DNA of 12,136 nucleotides from Halobacteriales archaeon SW_10_68_16 (GTDB lineage Archaea > Halobacteriota > Halobacteria > Halobacteriales > Haloarculaceae). Positions within the stretch are counted from its first letter, which is position 1; each line of letters starts with the position of its first letter. The translations under genes were made by a program, and so were the position numbers. The stretch is from contig PXSG01000091.1 of assembly GCA_003023485.1 (NCBI GenBank), positions 1,539 to 13,674 on the forward strand. Reading direction: 5' to 3'. Shown one piece after another: positions 7,098 to 12,136 of this stretch. The notes under the pieces were generated by a model. It was not told where the DNA came from and searched no databases. It saw only the letters and a program-made list of their open reading frames with translations.

Positions 7098-7580
7098 ATG
7101 GACGAGCACACCCGGGACCCCACCGTCGGCCCGCCCGCCGGCAATCCCACGGGATGGCACCCCGACCGGGGCCAGTGGGAGCACGCGACACTCCGCCGGG
7201 CGCTCCAACACGGGGTGGCGCTGTACAACAGCGGGGAGTACCACGAATCTCACGATTGTTTCGAAGACGAGTGGTACAACTACGGCCAGGGGACCACGGA
7301 GAGCAAGTTCTGCCATGGGATGGTCCAGGTCGCCGCCGGCGCGTACAAGTACTTCGACTTCGAGGACGACGACGGCATGCGGAGCCTCTTCGAGACGGCC
7401 CTCCAGTACTTCCAGGGCGTTCCCGGCGACTACTACGGGCTCGACCTGCTGGACGTGCGCACGACGCTGACGAACGCGCTGGAGGACCCGACGGCCCTCC
7501 ACGGCTGGCAGATCAGACTCGACGGCGCGACGCCGGCGGCGACCGAGGCCGACTTCGAGTACGCCGCCGGCCTCGATTGA
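7098..7580 (+). CDS. DUF309 domain-containing protein
   Basis: A 160-residue protein with the DUF309 (PF03745) signature. Residues 41-59 read [19 protein letters not shown], matching the family's AL-x-N-x-GEY-(F/Y)-E-x-HE-x2-E-x2-W pattern, with Glu50, His52, Asp53, Glu56 and Trp59. Residues 70-80 ([11 protein letters not shown]) match the F-x-x-G-(L/M)-(I/V)-Q-x-AA helix. The family is a small helical bundle of unknown function found in bacteria and archaea, and the conserved His/Glu suggest a possible metal or ligand site. The N-terminal 30 residues are Pro/Gly-rich and probably disordered. It follows the 48-residue gene by nine bases. Its stop codon TGA (7578-7580) coincides with the left flank of the palindromic element at 7581-7660, so that element, if inserted, landed exactly at the end of the gene and left it intact. 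Confidence 0.88.
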   Translation: MDEHTRDPTVGPPAGNPTGWHPDRGQWEHATLRRALQHGVALYNSGEYHESHDCFEDEWYNYGQGTTESKFCHGMVQVAAGAYKYFDFEDDDGMRSLFETALQYFQGVPGDYYGLDLLDVRTTLTNALEDPTALHGWQIRLDGATPAATEADFEYAAGLD

Positions 7581-7660
7581 TACGGATTGCTGTAGTTCGT
7601 TACCGGATCGACCGCAGTACATCGTCCGGTCGGCCTGGAAAATGGCTACAGCAATCCGTA
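7581..7660. repeat. 80-bp palindromic, MITE-like element with perfect 15-base terminal inverted repeats
   Basis: The left end TACGGATTGCTGTAG (7581-7595) is the exact reverse complement of the right end CTACAGCAATCCGTA (7646-7660). The match extends one base further if A7580 and T7661 are counted. Each end is flanked by TGA (7578-7580 and 7661-7663), which could be a 3-bp target duplication; alternatively the outermost TA pairs are a TA duplication as made by IS630/Tc1-type transposases. Inside, ACCGGA (7602-7607) pairs with TCCGGT (7625-7630), so the transcript could fold into a long hairpin. No coding capacity is visible. It could be a non-autonomous insertion element, or a hairpin acting as 3'-end signal of the DUF309 mRNA. 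The palindrome is certain; the mobile origin is inferred. Confidence 0.6.
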
Positions 7661-7708
7661 TGAGAATCACAACTGACTCATGACGGGGCCGCGTCCACAC
7701 AGTAGCGA

Positions 7709-8509
7709 ATGCGCGTCGAACAGCTCGGTGACGGCGAGCCCGAGGTTGCAGTCGTGGGTGCCATCCACGGCGACGAGCCCTGCGGGGTGGCGGCGATCGA
7801 GGCACTGCTGGAAGACCGGCCACCCGTCGAGCGACCGGTGAAACTGGTCGTCGCGAACGAGGCGGCACTCGAGGCCGGGGAGCGCTACATCGACGACGAC
7901 CTCAACCGCTCGTTTCCGGGCGACCCCGAGGCGTCGTCTCACGAGAAGCGCCTGGCAGCCCGGCTGGGGTCGGTCCTCGAGGGGTGTGAGACGGTTTCGC
8001 TGCACTCGACCCAATCGTACGACGACACGTTCGCCATCGTCAACCGGATGGGGGACTTCGAGCGGGCGGTCACGCCGTGCCTCTCGGTCGACGCCATCGT
8101 CGACGCCGGTGCCTTCGACCGCGGCCGCCTGTTCGTCAGTCTCGACCGTCTGGTCGAACTGGAGTGTGGCTACCAGGGGTCGAAGGCGGCGGCCGAGAAC
8201 GCGACCAGCCTCGCCAGGGAGTTCCTGGGAGCCGTCGGCGCACTCCCCGGCGAGCGTCGAGACCCCCGGCCGGACCTGCCGGTCTACCGACTGGTCCAGC
8301 GGGTGCCCAAACGGCAAGCCCGCACTTACGAGGTGTACGCCTCGAACTTCGAGCACGTCCCCGCAGGTGAAGCGTTCGCGGCTGCCGACGGCGAGGATGT
8401 CGTCGCCGAGGAGGGGTTCTACCCGGTGTTGATGTCGCCCTACGGCTACGAGGACGTGTTCGGATACACCGCGAAGCGACTCGGAACCGTCGGGAGCGGG
8501 GCGACCTGA
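7709..8509 (+). CDS. Succinylglutamate desuccinylase / aspartoacylase family zinc enzyme
   Basis: A 266-residue protein of the AstE/ASPA family (PF04952), zinc-dependent carboxypeptidase-like hydrolases that cleave N-acyl amino acids. Seen: GAIHGDEP with zinc ligands His20 and Glu23, DDDLNRSFPG (62-71) carrying the substrate-binding Asn-Arg pair, third zinc ligand His99 in SLHST, and Glu152 in ELECGYQG as the candidate general base. Length is typical for short archaeal members. The residue before Leu-His is Ser rather than the more common Asp. True substrate cannot be read from the sequence; haloarchaeal members may act on other N-acyl or ester substrates. The start is the first ATG after the palindromic element. 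No obvious TATA element is seen 27 bases upstream, so the promoter may lie further up or expression may depend on upstream transcription. The 51-residue gene follows after eight bases. Confidence 0.85.
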   Translation: MRVEQLGDGEPEVAVVGAIHGDEPCGVAAIEALLEDRPPVERPVKLVVANEAALEAGERYIDDDLNRSFPGDPEASSHEKRLAARLGSVLEGCETVSLHSTQSYDDTFAIVNRMGDFERAVTPCLSVDAIVDAGAFDRGRLFVSLDRLVELECGYQGSKAAAENATSLAREFLGAVGALPGERRDPRPDLPVYRLVQRVPKRQARTYEVYASNFEHVPAGEAFAAADGEDVVAEEGFYPVLMSPYGYEDVFGYTAKRLGTVGSGAT

Positions 8510-8517
8510 GCCCAGCC

Positions 8518-8673
8518 ATGTCTTCCGCCTGGCCGTCGCGGCGCACGCTCGTGCTCGCGGCACTGTCGCTCGCCCTCGCGCTCGTCGCCGCGGCCGCCCT
8601 GCCCGACGGGGCGGTCGTGGAGACCTCTCCCGATGAGACAGCCGTCGAATCGGCACTCGTCGAGTCGGAGTGA
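8518..8673 (+). CDS. Small putative membrane-anchored or secreted protein (51 aa)
   Basis: The frame ATG 8518 to TGA 8673 encodes 51 residues. It has a short polar/basic start with Arg8-Arg9, then a run of Leu/Ala/Val (about residues 11-28) that would form a transmembrane helix or signal peptide, then an acidic tail ending ESALVESE. This basic-hydrophobic-acidic arrangement is a plausible small haloarchaeal membrane protein with its tail outside. No Tat consensus with two arginines in the RRxFLK context and no lipobox are convincing, although RRTLVLA is loosely Tat-like. It begins eight bases after the aspartoacylase-like gene and would be cotranscribed with it. No Shine-Dalgarno sequence is visible. 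No homologue is recognised; a chance open frame in GC-rich DNA cannot be excluded. Confidence 0.5.
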   Translation: MSSAWPSRRTLVLAALSLALALVAAAALPDGAVVETSPDETAVESALVESE

Positions 8674-8682
8674 ACCCGGGGA

Positions 8683-8703
8683 ACAGCCGGGAGCCGCGGC
8701 TGT
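8683..8703. other. Short GC-rich hairpin between convergent genes
   Basis: ACAGCCG (8683-8689) and CGGCTGT (8697-8703) form a perfect 7-bp stem with a 7-base loop, inside the 45-base gap between the convergent 51-residue and UPF0179 genes. It could help end transcription from both sides. No T-run follows on either strand, which archaeal intrinsic termination normally needs, so this is only a weak proposal. Confidence 0.25.
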
Positions 8704-8718
8704 CGGCCGGCGTCGGGA

Positions 8719-9171
8719 TCAGGCGTCTTCCGGCGGGTCGAACTCCACGAGGGTGAGGTCCCGGTCGAGCATACAGTAGTCGTGTGGCGGGTCACCGAGG
8801 ACCTCCTCGATACGGTACTGGCCATCGAAATCCAGGCCCATCGGTTCGCAGTACTCGTGGCTGGGACAGTCGGTGTGGGGGCAGGGGCCCTCCAGTGTGG
8901 CCTTGCTCCCGGCGAAGGCGCTCGTCTCGGCCACGTTCGCACGGACCGGTGCGGGCTCGACTTCGACGGCCCGTACGCCGGTGTCGTGGACCGCACACTC
9001 CAGTGTGCTGGCGTTCTCGCGGACGTCCACCACCTCGTAGCGCCGGCCGGCTGTGAGATTGAGACACTGGTCGCGGTAGGGACACCCCTCGCAGGCGCTC
9101 GACTCCCCCTGGTAGACGAACTCCGTCCCCTCGGTGGCCAGGCGCGCGCCGATGAGCGTGACCGATGCCAT
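8719..9171 (-). CDS. UPF0179 family protein
   Basis: A 150-residue archaeal conserved protein of the UPF0179 (PF03684) family, function unknown. It has eight cysteines: Cys27, Cys30 and Cys36 in CEGCPYRDQC, Cys59, Cys97, Cys102 and Cys108 in CPHTDCPSHEYC, and Cys133. The spaced Cys clusters suggest zinc or iron-sulfur binding, but that is inference from spacing. Family members start with a short VTLIG strand, as here (residues 4-8), supporting ATG 9171. A TATA element lies 27 bases before the start, so the mRNA is probably leaderless. It shares orientation with the 129-residue gene upstream (57 bases apart) but has its own promoter. Confidence 0.9.
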   Translation of the reverse strand: MASVTLIGARLATEGTEFVYQGESSACEGCPYRDQCLNLTAGRRYEVVDVRENASTLECAVHDTGVRAVEVEPAPVRANVAETSAFAGSKATLEGPCPHTDCPSHEYCEPMGLDFDGQYRIEEVLGDPPHDYCMLDRDLTLVEFDPPEDA

Positions 9172-9193
9172 CGTCCCGTCTTGTGTCCGCCCC

Positions 9194-9203
9194 GGATTAA
9201 GTG
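9194..9203 (-). promoter_or_regulatory. Putative TATA element of the UPF0179 gene
   Basis: On the minus strand the sequence reads CACTTAATCC, centred about 27 bases before ATG 9171 in the 57-base gap after the upstream gene. The position fits leaderless initiation at the ATG. Confidence 0.55.
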
Positions 9204-9228
9204 TCCCGGGACCGGACGCTGTTGTCAG

Positions 9229-9618
9229 TCATTCCGCTCGCCCGGTCAGGTCGTCGAGTCGCTCGAAGTACTCCGGCCGGGGCACCTGGTAGAGGTCGCG
9301 GTAGTGGATGCCCCCGCTATCGAACTGCTCTGCGAGGTCGACCGCACCGGCCACGGCGCCGGCCCGACTGTCGTACTCCTCGGCGGACCGCTCGACCTCT
9401 GGCTCCAGAAACAGTGTCACGTACCAGGGGTCGCCGGGGTCTGGGTCGTTCCGGCCGGGACGGCGGCTCCGACGGCCTTTCGTGATATAAATGGTCGGGA
9501 GACACGCTGGGGGGAACTCGGCCGTGTCGAAGACGTCCGGCCGGTAGGCGAGGACTACCTTCGTGGCCTCGTCGCTCCAGACGACCCACCCCTCCGGGAG
9601 GTCCTCCGCGGAACACAC
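9229..9618 (-). CDS. Conserved-looking haloarchaeal hypothetical protein (129 aa, possibly DUF5820)
   Basis: A 129-residue protein opening with DLPEGWVVWSDEATKVVLAY (residues 6-25), followed by PTIYITKGRR (41-50), a PWYVTLFLEP strand (64-73) and an acidic helical C-terminus. The pattern looks like a small alpha/beta haloarchaeal family; from memory it resembles DUF5820, but I am not certain of that name. No catalytic motif is apparent. The start is taken at GTG 9618: the frame is closed by a TGA nine codons upstream and no ATG, GTG or TTG lies between. A strong TATA element at 9654-9665 predicts transcription starting near 9633, leaving a leader of roughly 15 bases. Only one cysteine is clearly internal (Cys39), besides Cys2. 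Composition is typical of the genome. Confidence 0.75.
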   Translation of the reverse strand: MCSAEDLPEGWVVWSDEATKVVLAYRPDVFDTAEFPPACLPTIYITKGRRSRRPGRNDPDPGDPWYVTLFLEPEVERSAEEYDSRAGAVAGAVDLAEQFDSGGIHYRDLYQVPRPEYFERLDDLTGRAE

Positions 9619-9653
9619 CCAGTCGTGCCGGAGTTGAGAAATTCACGACCCGT

Positions 9654-9665
9654 ACTTATATAAAT
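9654..9665 (-). promoter_or_regulatory. Strong, nearly symmetric TATA element
   Basis: On the minus strand it reads ATTTATATAAGT, close to the haloarchaeal TATA consensus, and is placed to start transcription around 9633 for the 129-residue gene. The core TTATATAA is palindromic, so the other strand (ACTTATATAAAT) also presents a TATA-like box facing prkA. Rightward use would start near 9690 and is not otherwise supported. Confidence 0.65.
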
Positions 9666-9984
9666 GGGACGAACGGGCAGTTTTCCCCGAGGCTCCTCCT
9701 ACCAACGCTTTGTCGCACTTTTGTGGGGTGTACCGGTCCGCAAAATAGCGGGAATTACCCAAGATGGAGGAACGCTTATACCTCTCGAAGCCTCATGTAA
9801 TAAATAGTATCGGTGACGGCCCGACCGACAGGTGACGAGCGCGACGCCGGGAAATCGAGGATGGTACGTCGACACATGACACGACGGAATCGAGGCCGCC
9901 GGACGGTCGCACGCGGGTGGTCCCGGAGTTCCCTCAGTCGGCGGACGTCGCCGAGCGCCCCCATCGATACCGAACCGTGATAGT
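9666..9984 (+). promoter_or_regulatory. Intergenic region with prkA promoter and long 5' leader
   Basis: This 319-base stretch holds no convincing gene. A clear TATA element GCTTATA (9774-9780) would start transcription at about 9803, leaving about 180 bases of leader before prkA ATG 9985. A second A/T-rich stretch TAATAAATAG (9797-9806) could give a start near 9830. The leader contains a perfect 6-bp GC-rich stem with a 5-base loop (TCGGCG 9938-9943 with CGCCGA 9949-9954), 30 bases before the ATG, and an 8-base direct repeat AATCGAGG (9853-9860 and 9888-9895). A GTG-started frame (9813-9980) would encode a 55-residue Arg-rich peptide ending five bases before prkA. Its basic composition is unlike haloarchaeal proteins, so it is not called as a gene. 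Confidence 0.5.
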
Positions 9985-11982
9985 ATGACAGAACGGACAG
10001 AGACACTCGCGGAGTTGAGCAGGGAGTACCAGGACACGATACCGGCCGACCTGCGGACGTCACACTCCTTCGACTGGTATCTCGACGAAGTGTACGCGGC
10101 GCCGAAAGTCGCCCGCAACGCCCACCAGCGGGTCGCGGACATGTTCGACTCCTACGGCACCGAGTACGACGAGGAGGCCGGCGTGGTCGAGTACAAACTC
10201 GCCTCCGAGGACCCGCTGGGCGACGGCGAGAACACCTTCTACGGCCGGGTGGTCCACGAGGCCATGCACGAGTTCGTCAACAAGGTGAAATCCGGAGCCC
10301 GCGGGCTGGGCCCCGAGAAGCGCATCAAACTCCTGCTCGGCCCCGTCGGGTCGGGGAAGTCGGACTTCGACCGGCAGGTCCGGCGCTACTACGAGGATTA
10401 TACGCGGCGGGACGCCGGACGGATGTACACCTTCCGGTGGACGAACCTCTGTGACGTCATCCCCGACCAGGACCCCGCCGACGACGTGGTGCGGTCCCCG
10501 ATGAATCAGGACCCGCTCGTGCTCATGCCGCTCGAACAACGCCAGCGGGTCATCGACGACATCAACGACAACCTCGACGCACCGTACACCATCCGCAACG
10601 AGCAGGCCCTCGACCCGGCCTCGGAGTTCTACATGGACCAGTTGCTCGCCCACTACGACGACGACCTCGAGGCGGTCCTGGAGAACCACGTCGAGGTCGT
10701 GCGGTTCGTCGCCGACGAGAACCGCCGGCAGGCCATCGAGACCTTCGAACCCAAGGACAAGAAAAACCAAGACGAGACGGAACTCACCGGCGACGTCAAC
10801 TACTCGAAGATCGCCATCTACGGGGAATCCGACGCGCGCGCGTTCGACTACGCCGGGGCGTTCTGTAACGCCAACCGCGGCATCTTCTCGGGCGAGGAAC
10901 TCCTGAAACTCCAGCGGGAGTTCCTGTATGACTTCCTGCACGCGACCCAGGAACAGACGATCAAACCCAAGAACAACCCCCGGATCGACATCGACCAGGT
11001 GATCGTCGGCCGGACGAACATGCCCGAGTACCGGGACAAGAAGGGCGACGAGAAGATGGAGGCGTTCAACGACCGCGCCGACCTGCCGGACATCCAGGTC
11101 GAGCCCCACACCCTGGAGATGGCGGGGCTGTTCGGCGTCCTGACGCGCATCGAGGAGCCAGACACGGGGAAGATCGACCTCGTCCAGAAGGCCAAGGCCT
11201 ACAACGGGGAGATCGACGAGGCCGAGGACGTTGACGTCAAGAAACTGCGCGACGAGGCCGCGGAGAAGGCCGACATCGGCGAGGGGATGAGCGGCGTCTC
11301 GCCCCGGTTTATCGGCGACGAGATCGCCGAGGCCATCATGGATTCGATGCACCGTTCCCGGCAGTTCCTCTCGCCGCTTTTGACGTTCAACCACTTAGAG
11401 GAGAACCTCGAGAACCACGGCTCTATCGACGTCGAGGACTTCGAGACCTACTACCGGTACCTCGAACTCGTCCGCGAGGAGTACAAAGAACGGGCCATCG
11501 AGGACGTCCGCCACGCGCTGGCCTACGACGTCGACGAGATCAGCCGCCAGGGCGAGAAGTACATGGACCACGTGATGGCCTACATCGACGACGACACCGT
11601 CGAGGACACCATCACGGGCCGCGAGCAGGAACCCGACGAGCAGTTCCTCCGGTCGGTCGAGGAGAAACTCAACCTCCCCGAGGACCGCAAGGACGACTTC
11701 CGCCAGGAGGTCGCCAACTGGGTTTCCCGGCGCGCCCGCGAGGGCGAACCCTTCGAACCCCAGGACAACGACCGTCTGCGGCGCGCCCTCGAACGCAAGC
11801 TCTGGGAGGACAAGAAACACAACATCAACTTCTCGGCGCTGGTCTCCTCTGGCGAGATGGACGACGAGGAGCGCAACCAGTGGATCGACGCGCTCATCGA
11901 GCAGGGCTACTCCGAGGAAGGGGCCAAGGAGGTCCTGGAGTTCGCGGGCGCCGAGATCGCAAAGAGCGAGATGGAGGACTAG
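9985..11982 (+). CDS. prkA: PrkA family serine protein kinase (AAA+ domain plus kinase domain)
   Basis: A 665-residue protein matching PrkA/YeaG in length (E. coli YeaG is about 640). The N-terminal PrkA AAA domain (PF08298) has its Walker A motif GPVGSGKS at 119-126, preceded by the family's GLGPEKRIKLLLG context. The C-terminal part matches the PrkA kinase domain region (PF06798). The segment with EELLKLQREF and later RTNMPEY is typical of the family. PrkA proteins are cytoplasmic stress- and starvation-associated kinases, in bacteria usually with a DUF444 protein and a SpoVR protein; in haloarchaea tandem prkA genes are usual. ATG 9985 is chosen because the conserved N-terminal helix region begins soon after and no in-frame start lies close upstream. 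There is no Shine-Dalgarno sequence directly before the ATG despite the apparent long leader. The next PrkA gene starts two bases after the stop. Confidence 0.93.
   Translation: MTERTETLAELSREYQDTIPADLRTSHSFDWYLDEVYAAPKVARNAHQRVADMFDSYGTEYDEEAGVVEYKLASEDPLGDGENTFYGRVVHEAMHEFVNKVKSGARGLGPEKRIKLLLGPVGSGKSDFDRQVRRYYEDYTRRDAGRMYTFRWTNLCDVIPDQDPADDVVRSPMNQDPLVLMPLEQRQRVIDDINDNLDAPYTIRNEQALDPASEFYMDQLLAHYDDDLEAVLENHVEVVRFVADENRRQAIETFEPKDKKNQDETELTGDVNYSKIAIYGESDARAFDYAGAFCNANRGIFSGEELLKLQREFLYDFLHATQEQTIKPKNNPRIDIDQVIVGRTNMPEYRDKKGDEKMEAFNDRADLPDIQVEPHTLEMAGLFGVLTRIEEPDTGKIDLVQKAKAYNGEIDEAEDVDVKKLRDEAAEKADIGEGMSGVSPRFIGDEIAEAIMDSMHRSRQFLSPLLTFNHLEENLENHGSIDVEDFETYYRYLELVREEYKERAIEDVRHALAYDVDEISRQGEKYMDHVMAYIDDDTVEDTITGREQEPDEQFLRSVEEKLNLPEDRKDDFRQEVANWVSRRAREGEPFEPQDNDRLRRALERKLWEDKKHNINFSALVSSGEMDDEERNQWIDALIEQGYSEEGAKEVLEFAGAEIAKSEMED
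11973..11977 (+). promoter_or_regulatory. Shine-Dalgarno sequence of the second PrkA-like gene
   Basis: GGAGG lies within the last codons of prkA, six bases before GTG 11984. It supports the GTG start and translation of the second gene from the same mRNA. Confidence 0.55.
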
Positions 11983-11983
11983 C

Positions 11984-12136
11984 GTGTCCGGCGAGGAGTT
12001 CATCGACGCGGCCGACCGTGCCCTCCGGGAGACCTACCAGGAGCCGATGTCCCTGGAGGAGTACGTCGGGATGTTGCTGGACCACCCCTACAGGGCCGCC
12101 CACGCGTCGAAGTACCTGCTCGACGCCGTCGAGCAC
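11984..12136 (+). CDS. Second PrkA-like protein kinase gene, N-terminal part (cut by window edge)
   Basis: From GTG 11984 the frame stays open to the window end, giving 51 residues. The segment PMSLEEYVGMLLDHPYRAAH (21-40) followed by ASKYLLDAVEH matches the N-terminus of PrkA family proteins, where a (F/M)-(T/S)-L-x-E-(F/Y) helix leads into AAxRLL. The ATPase motif would lie beyond the edge. It starts one base after the prkA stop codon and has a good Shine-Dalgarno sequence, so the two kinases form one operon. The assignment rests on a short fragment plus the known tandem arrangement in haloarchaea. Confidence 0.78.
   Translation, partial: MSGEEFIDAADRALRETYQEPMSLEEYVGMLLDHPYRAAHASKYLLDAVEH

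Noticed and set aside
6170..7663. 497-codon plus-strand frame spanning the 195-residue gene, the 48-residue gene and DUF309
   Set aside because: It crosses three better supported genes and the palindromic element, and its translation becomes Arg-rich and low in acidic residues.
9699..10142. Minus-strand open frame across the prkA leader and start
   Set aside because: Ser/Arg/Pro-rich, overlaps the prkA N-terminus and lacks haloarchaeal composition.
10060..11394. 444-codon minus-strand open frame opposite prkA
   Set aside because: Val/Leu/Asp-rich antisense shadow of a well-supported PrkA gene; no promoter or recognisable domain.

Overview
The window looks like the chromosome of a haloarchaeon. 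It is GC-rich, and its proteins are strongly acidic (Asp/Glu-rich, Lys-poor). Several genes have an A/T-rich TATA-like element centred about 27 bases before the start codon, the spacing expected for leaderless archaeal transcripts. It also carries families typical of haloarchaea and other archaea (UPF0179, paired PrkA kinases). Genus is not determinable by reading; a Haloarcula-like lineage is a guess.

Region 1 (1-5452, + strand) is a catabolic-looking cluster. It holds the C-terminal end of a cyclase / kynurenine-formamidase-like metal hydrolase, a class III (CaiB/BaiF) CoA-transferase, and a complete three-subunit molybdenum hydroxylase of the xanthine dehydrogenase family in the order FAD subunit, [2Fe-2S] subunit, molybdopterin subunit. 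The three hydroxylase genes are translationally coupled (ATGA and TGATG junctions). The molybdopterin subunit has an AYRGFG active-site loop, not the AYxCSFR loop of true CO dehydrogenase, so CO is unlikely to be the substrate. One inferred scheme is hydroxylation of an (N-hetero)cyclic compound, amide or lactam hydrolysis by the cyclase-like enzyme, and CoA activation of the resulting acid. The substrate is unknown.

Region 2 (5473-9618) is a set of mostly single housekeeping or uncharacterised genes in mixed orientation. On the - strand are a catechol-OMT-like O-methyltransferase and an unrecognised helical 195-residue protein. On the + strand are a 48-residue acidic protein coupled to a DUF309 protein, then an aspartoacylase/succinylglutamate-desuccinylase-like zinc enzyme followed by a 51-residue putative membrane or secreted peptide. 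On the - strand again are a UPF0179 protein with eight cysteines and a 129-residue conserved-looking haloarchaeal protein. Directly at the DUF309 stop codon lies an 80-bp palindromic element with perfect 15-base ends (16 counting one flanking base) and a TGA on both sides, resembling a non-autonomous insertion (MITE-like).

Region 3 (9619-12136) is a 366-base intergenic region with two clear TATA elements, then prkA (AAA+/serine protein kinase, stress-related) with an apparently long 5' leader. The start of a second PrkA-like gene follows after one intervening base and is cut by the window edge. Tandem prkA genes form a known haloarchaeal arrangement.

No tRNA, rRNA, CRISPR array, transposase or phage gene was recognised. 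The most unusual items are the substrate-orphan molybdenum hydroxylase cluster, the palindromic element at 7578-7663 and the long prkA leader.
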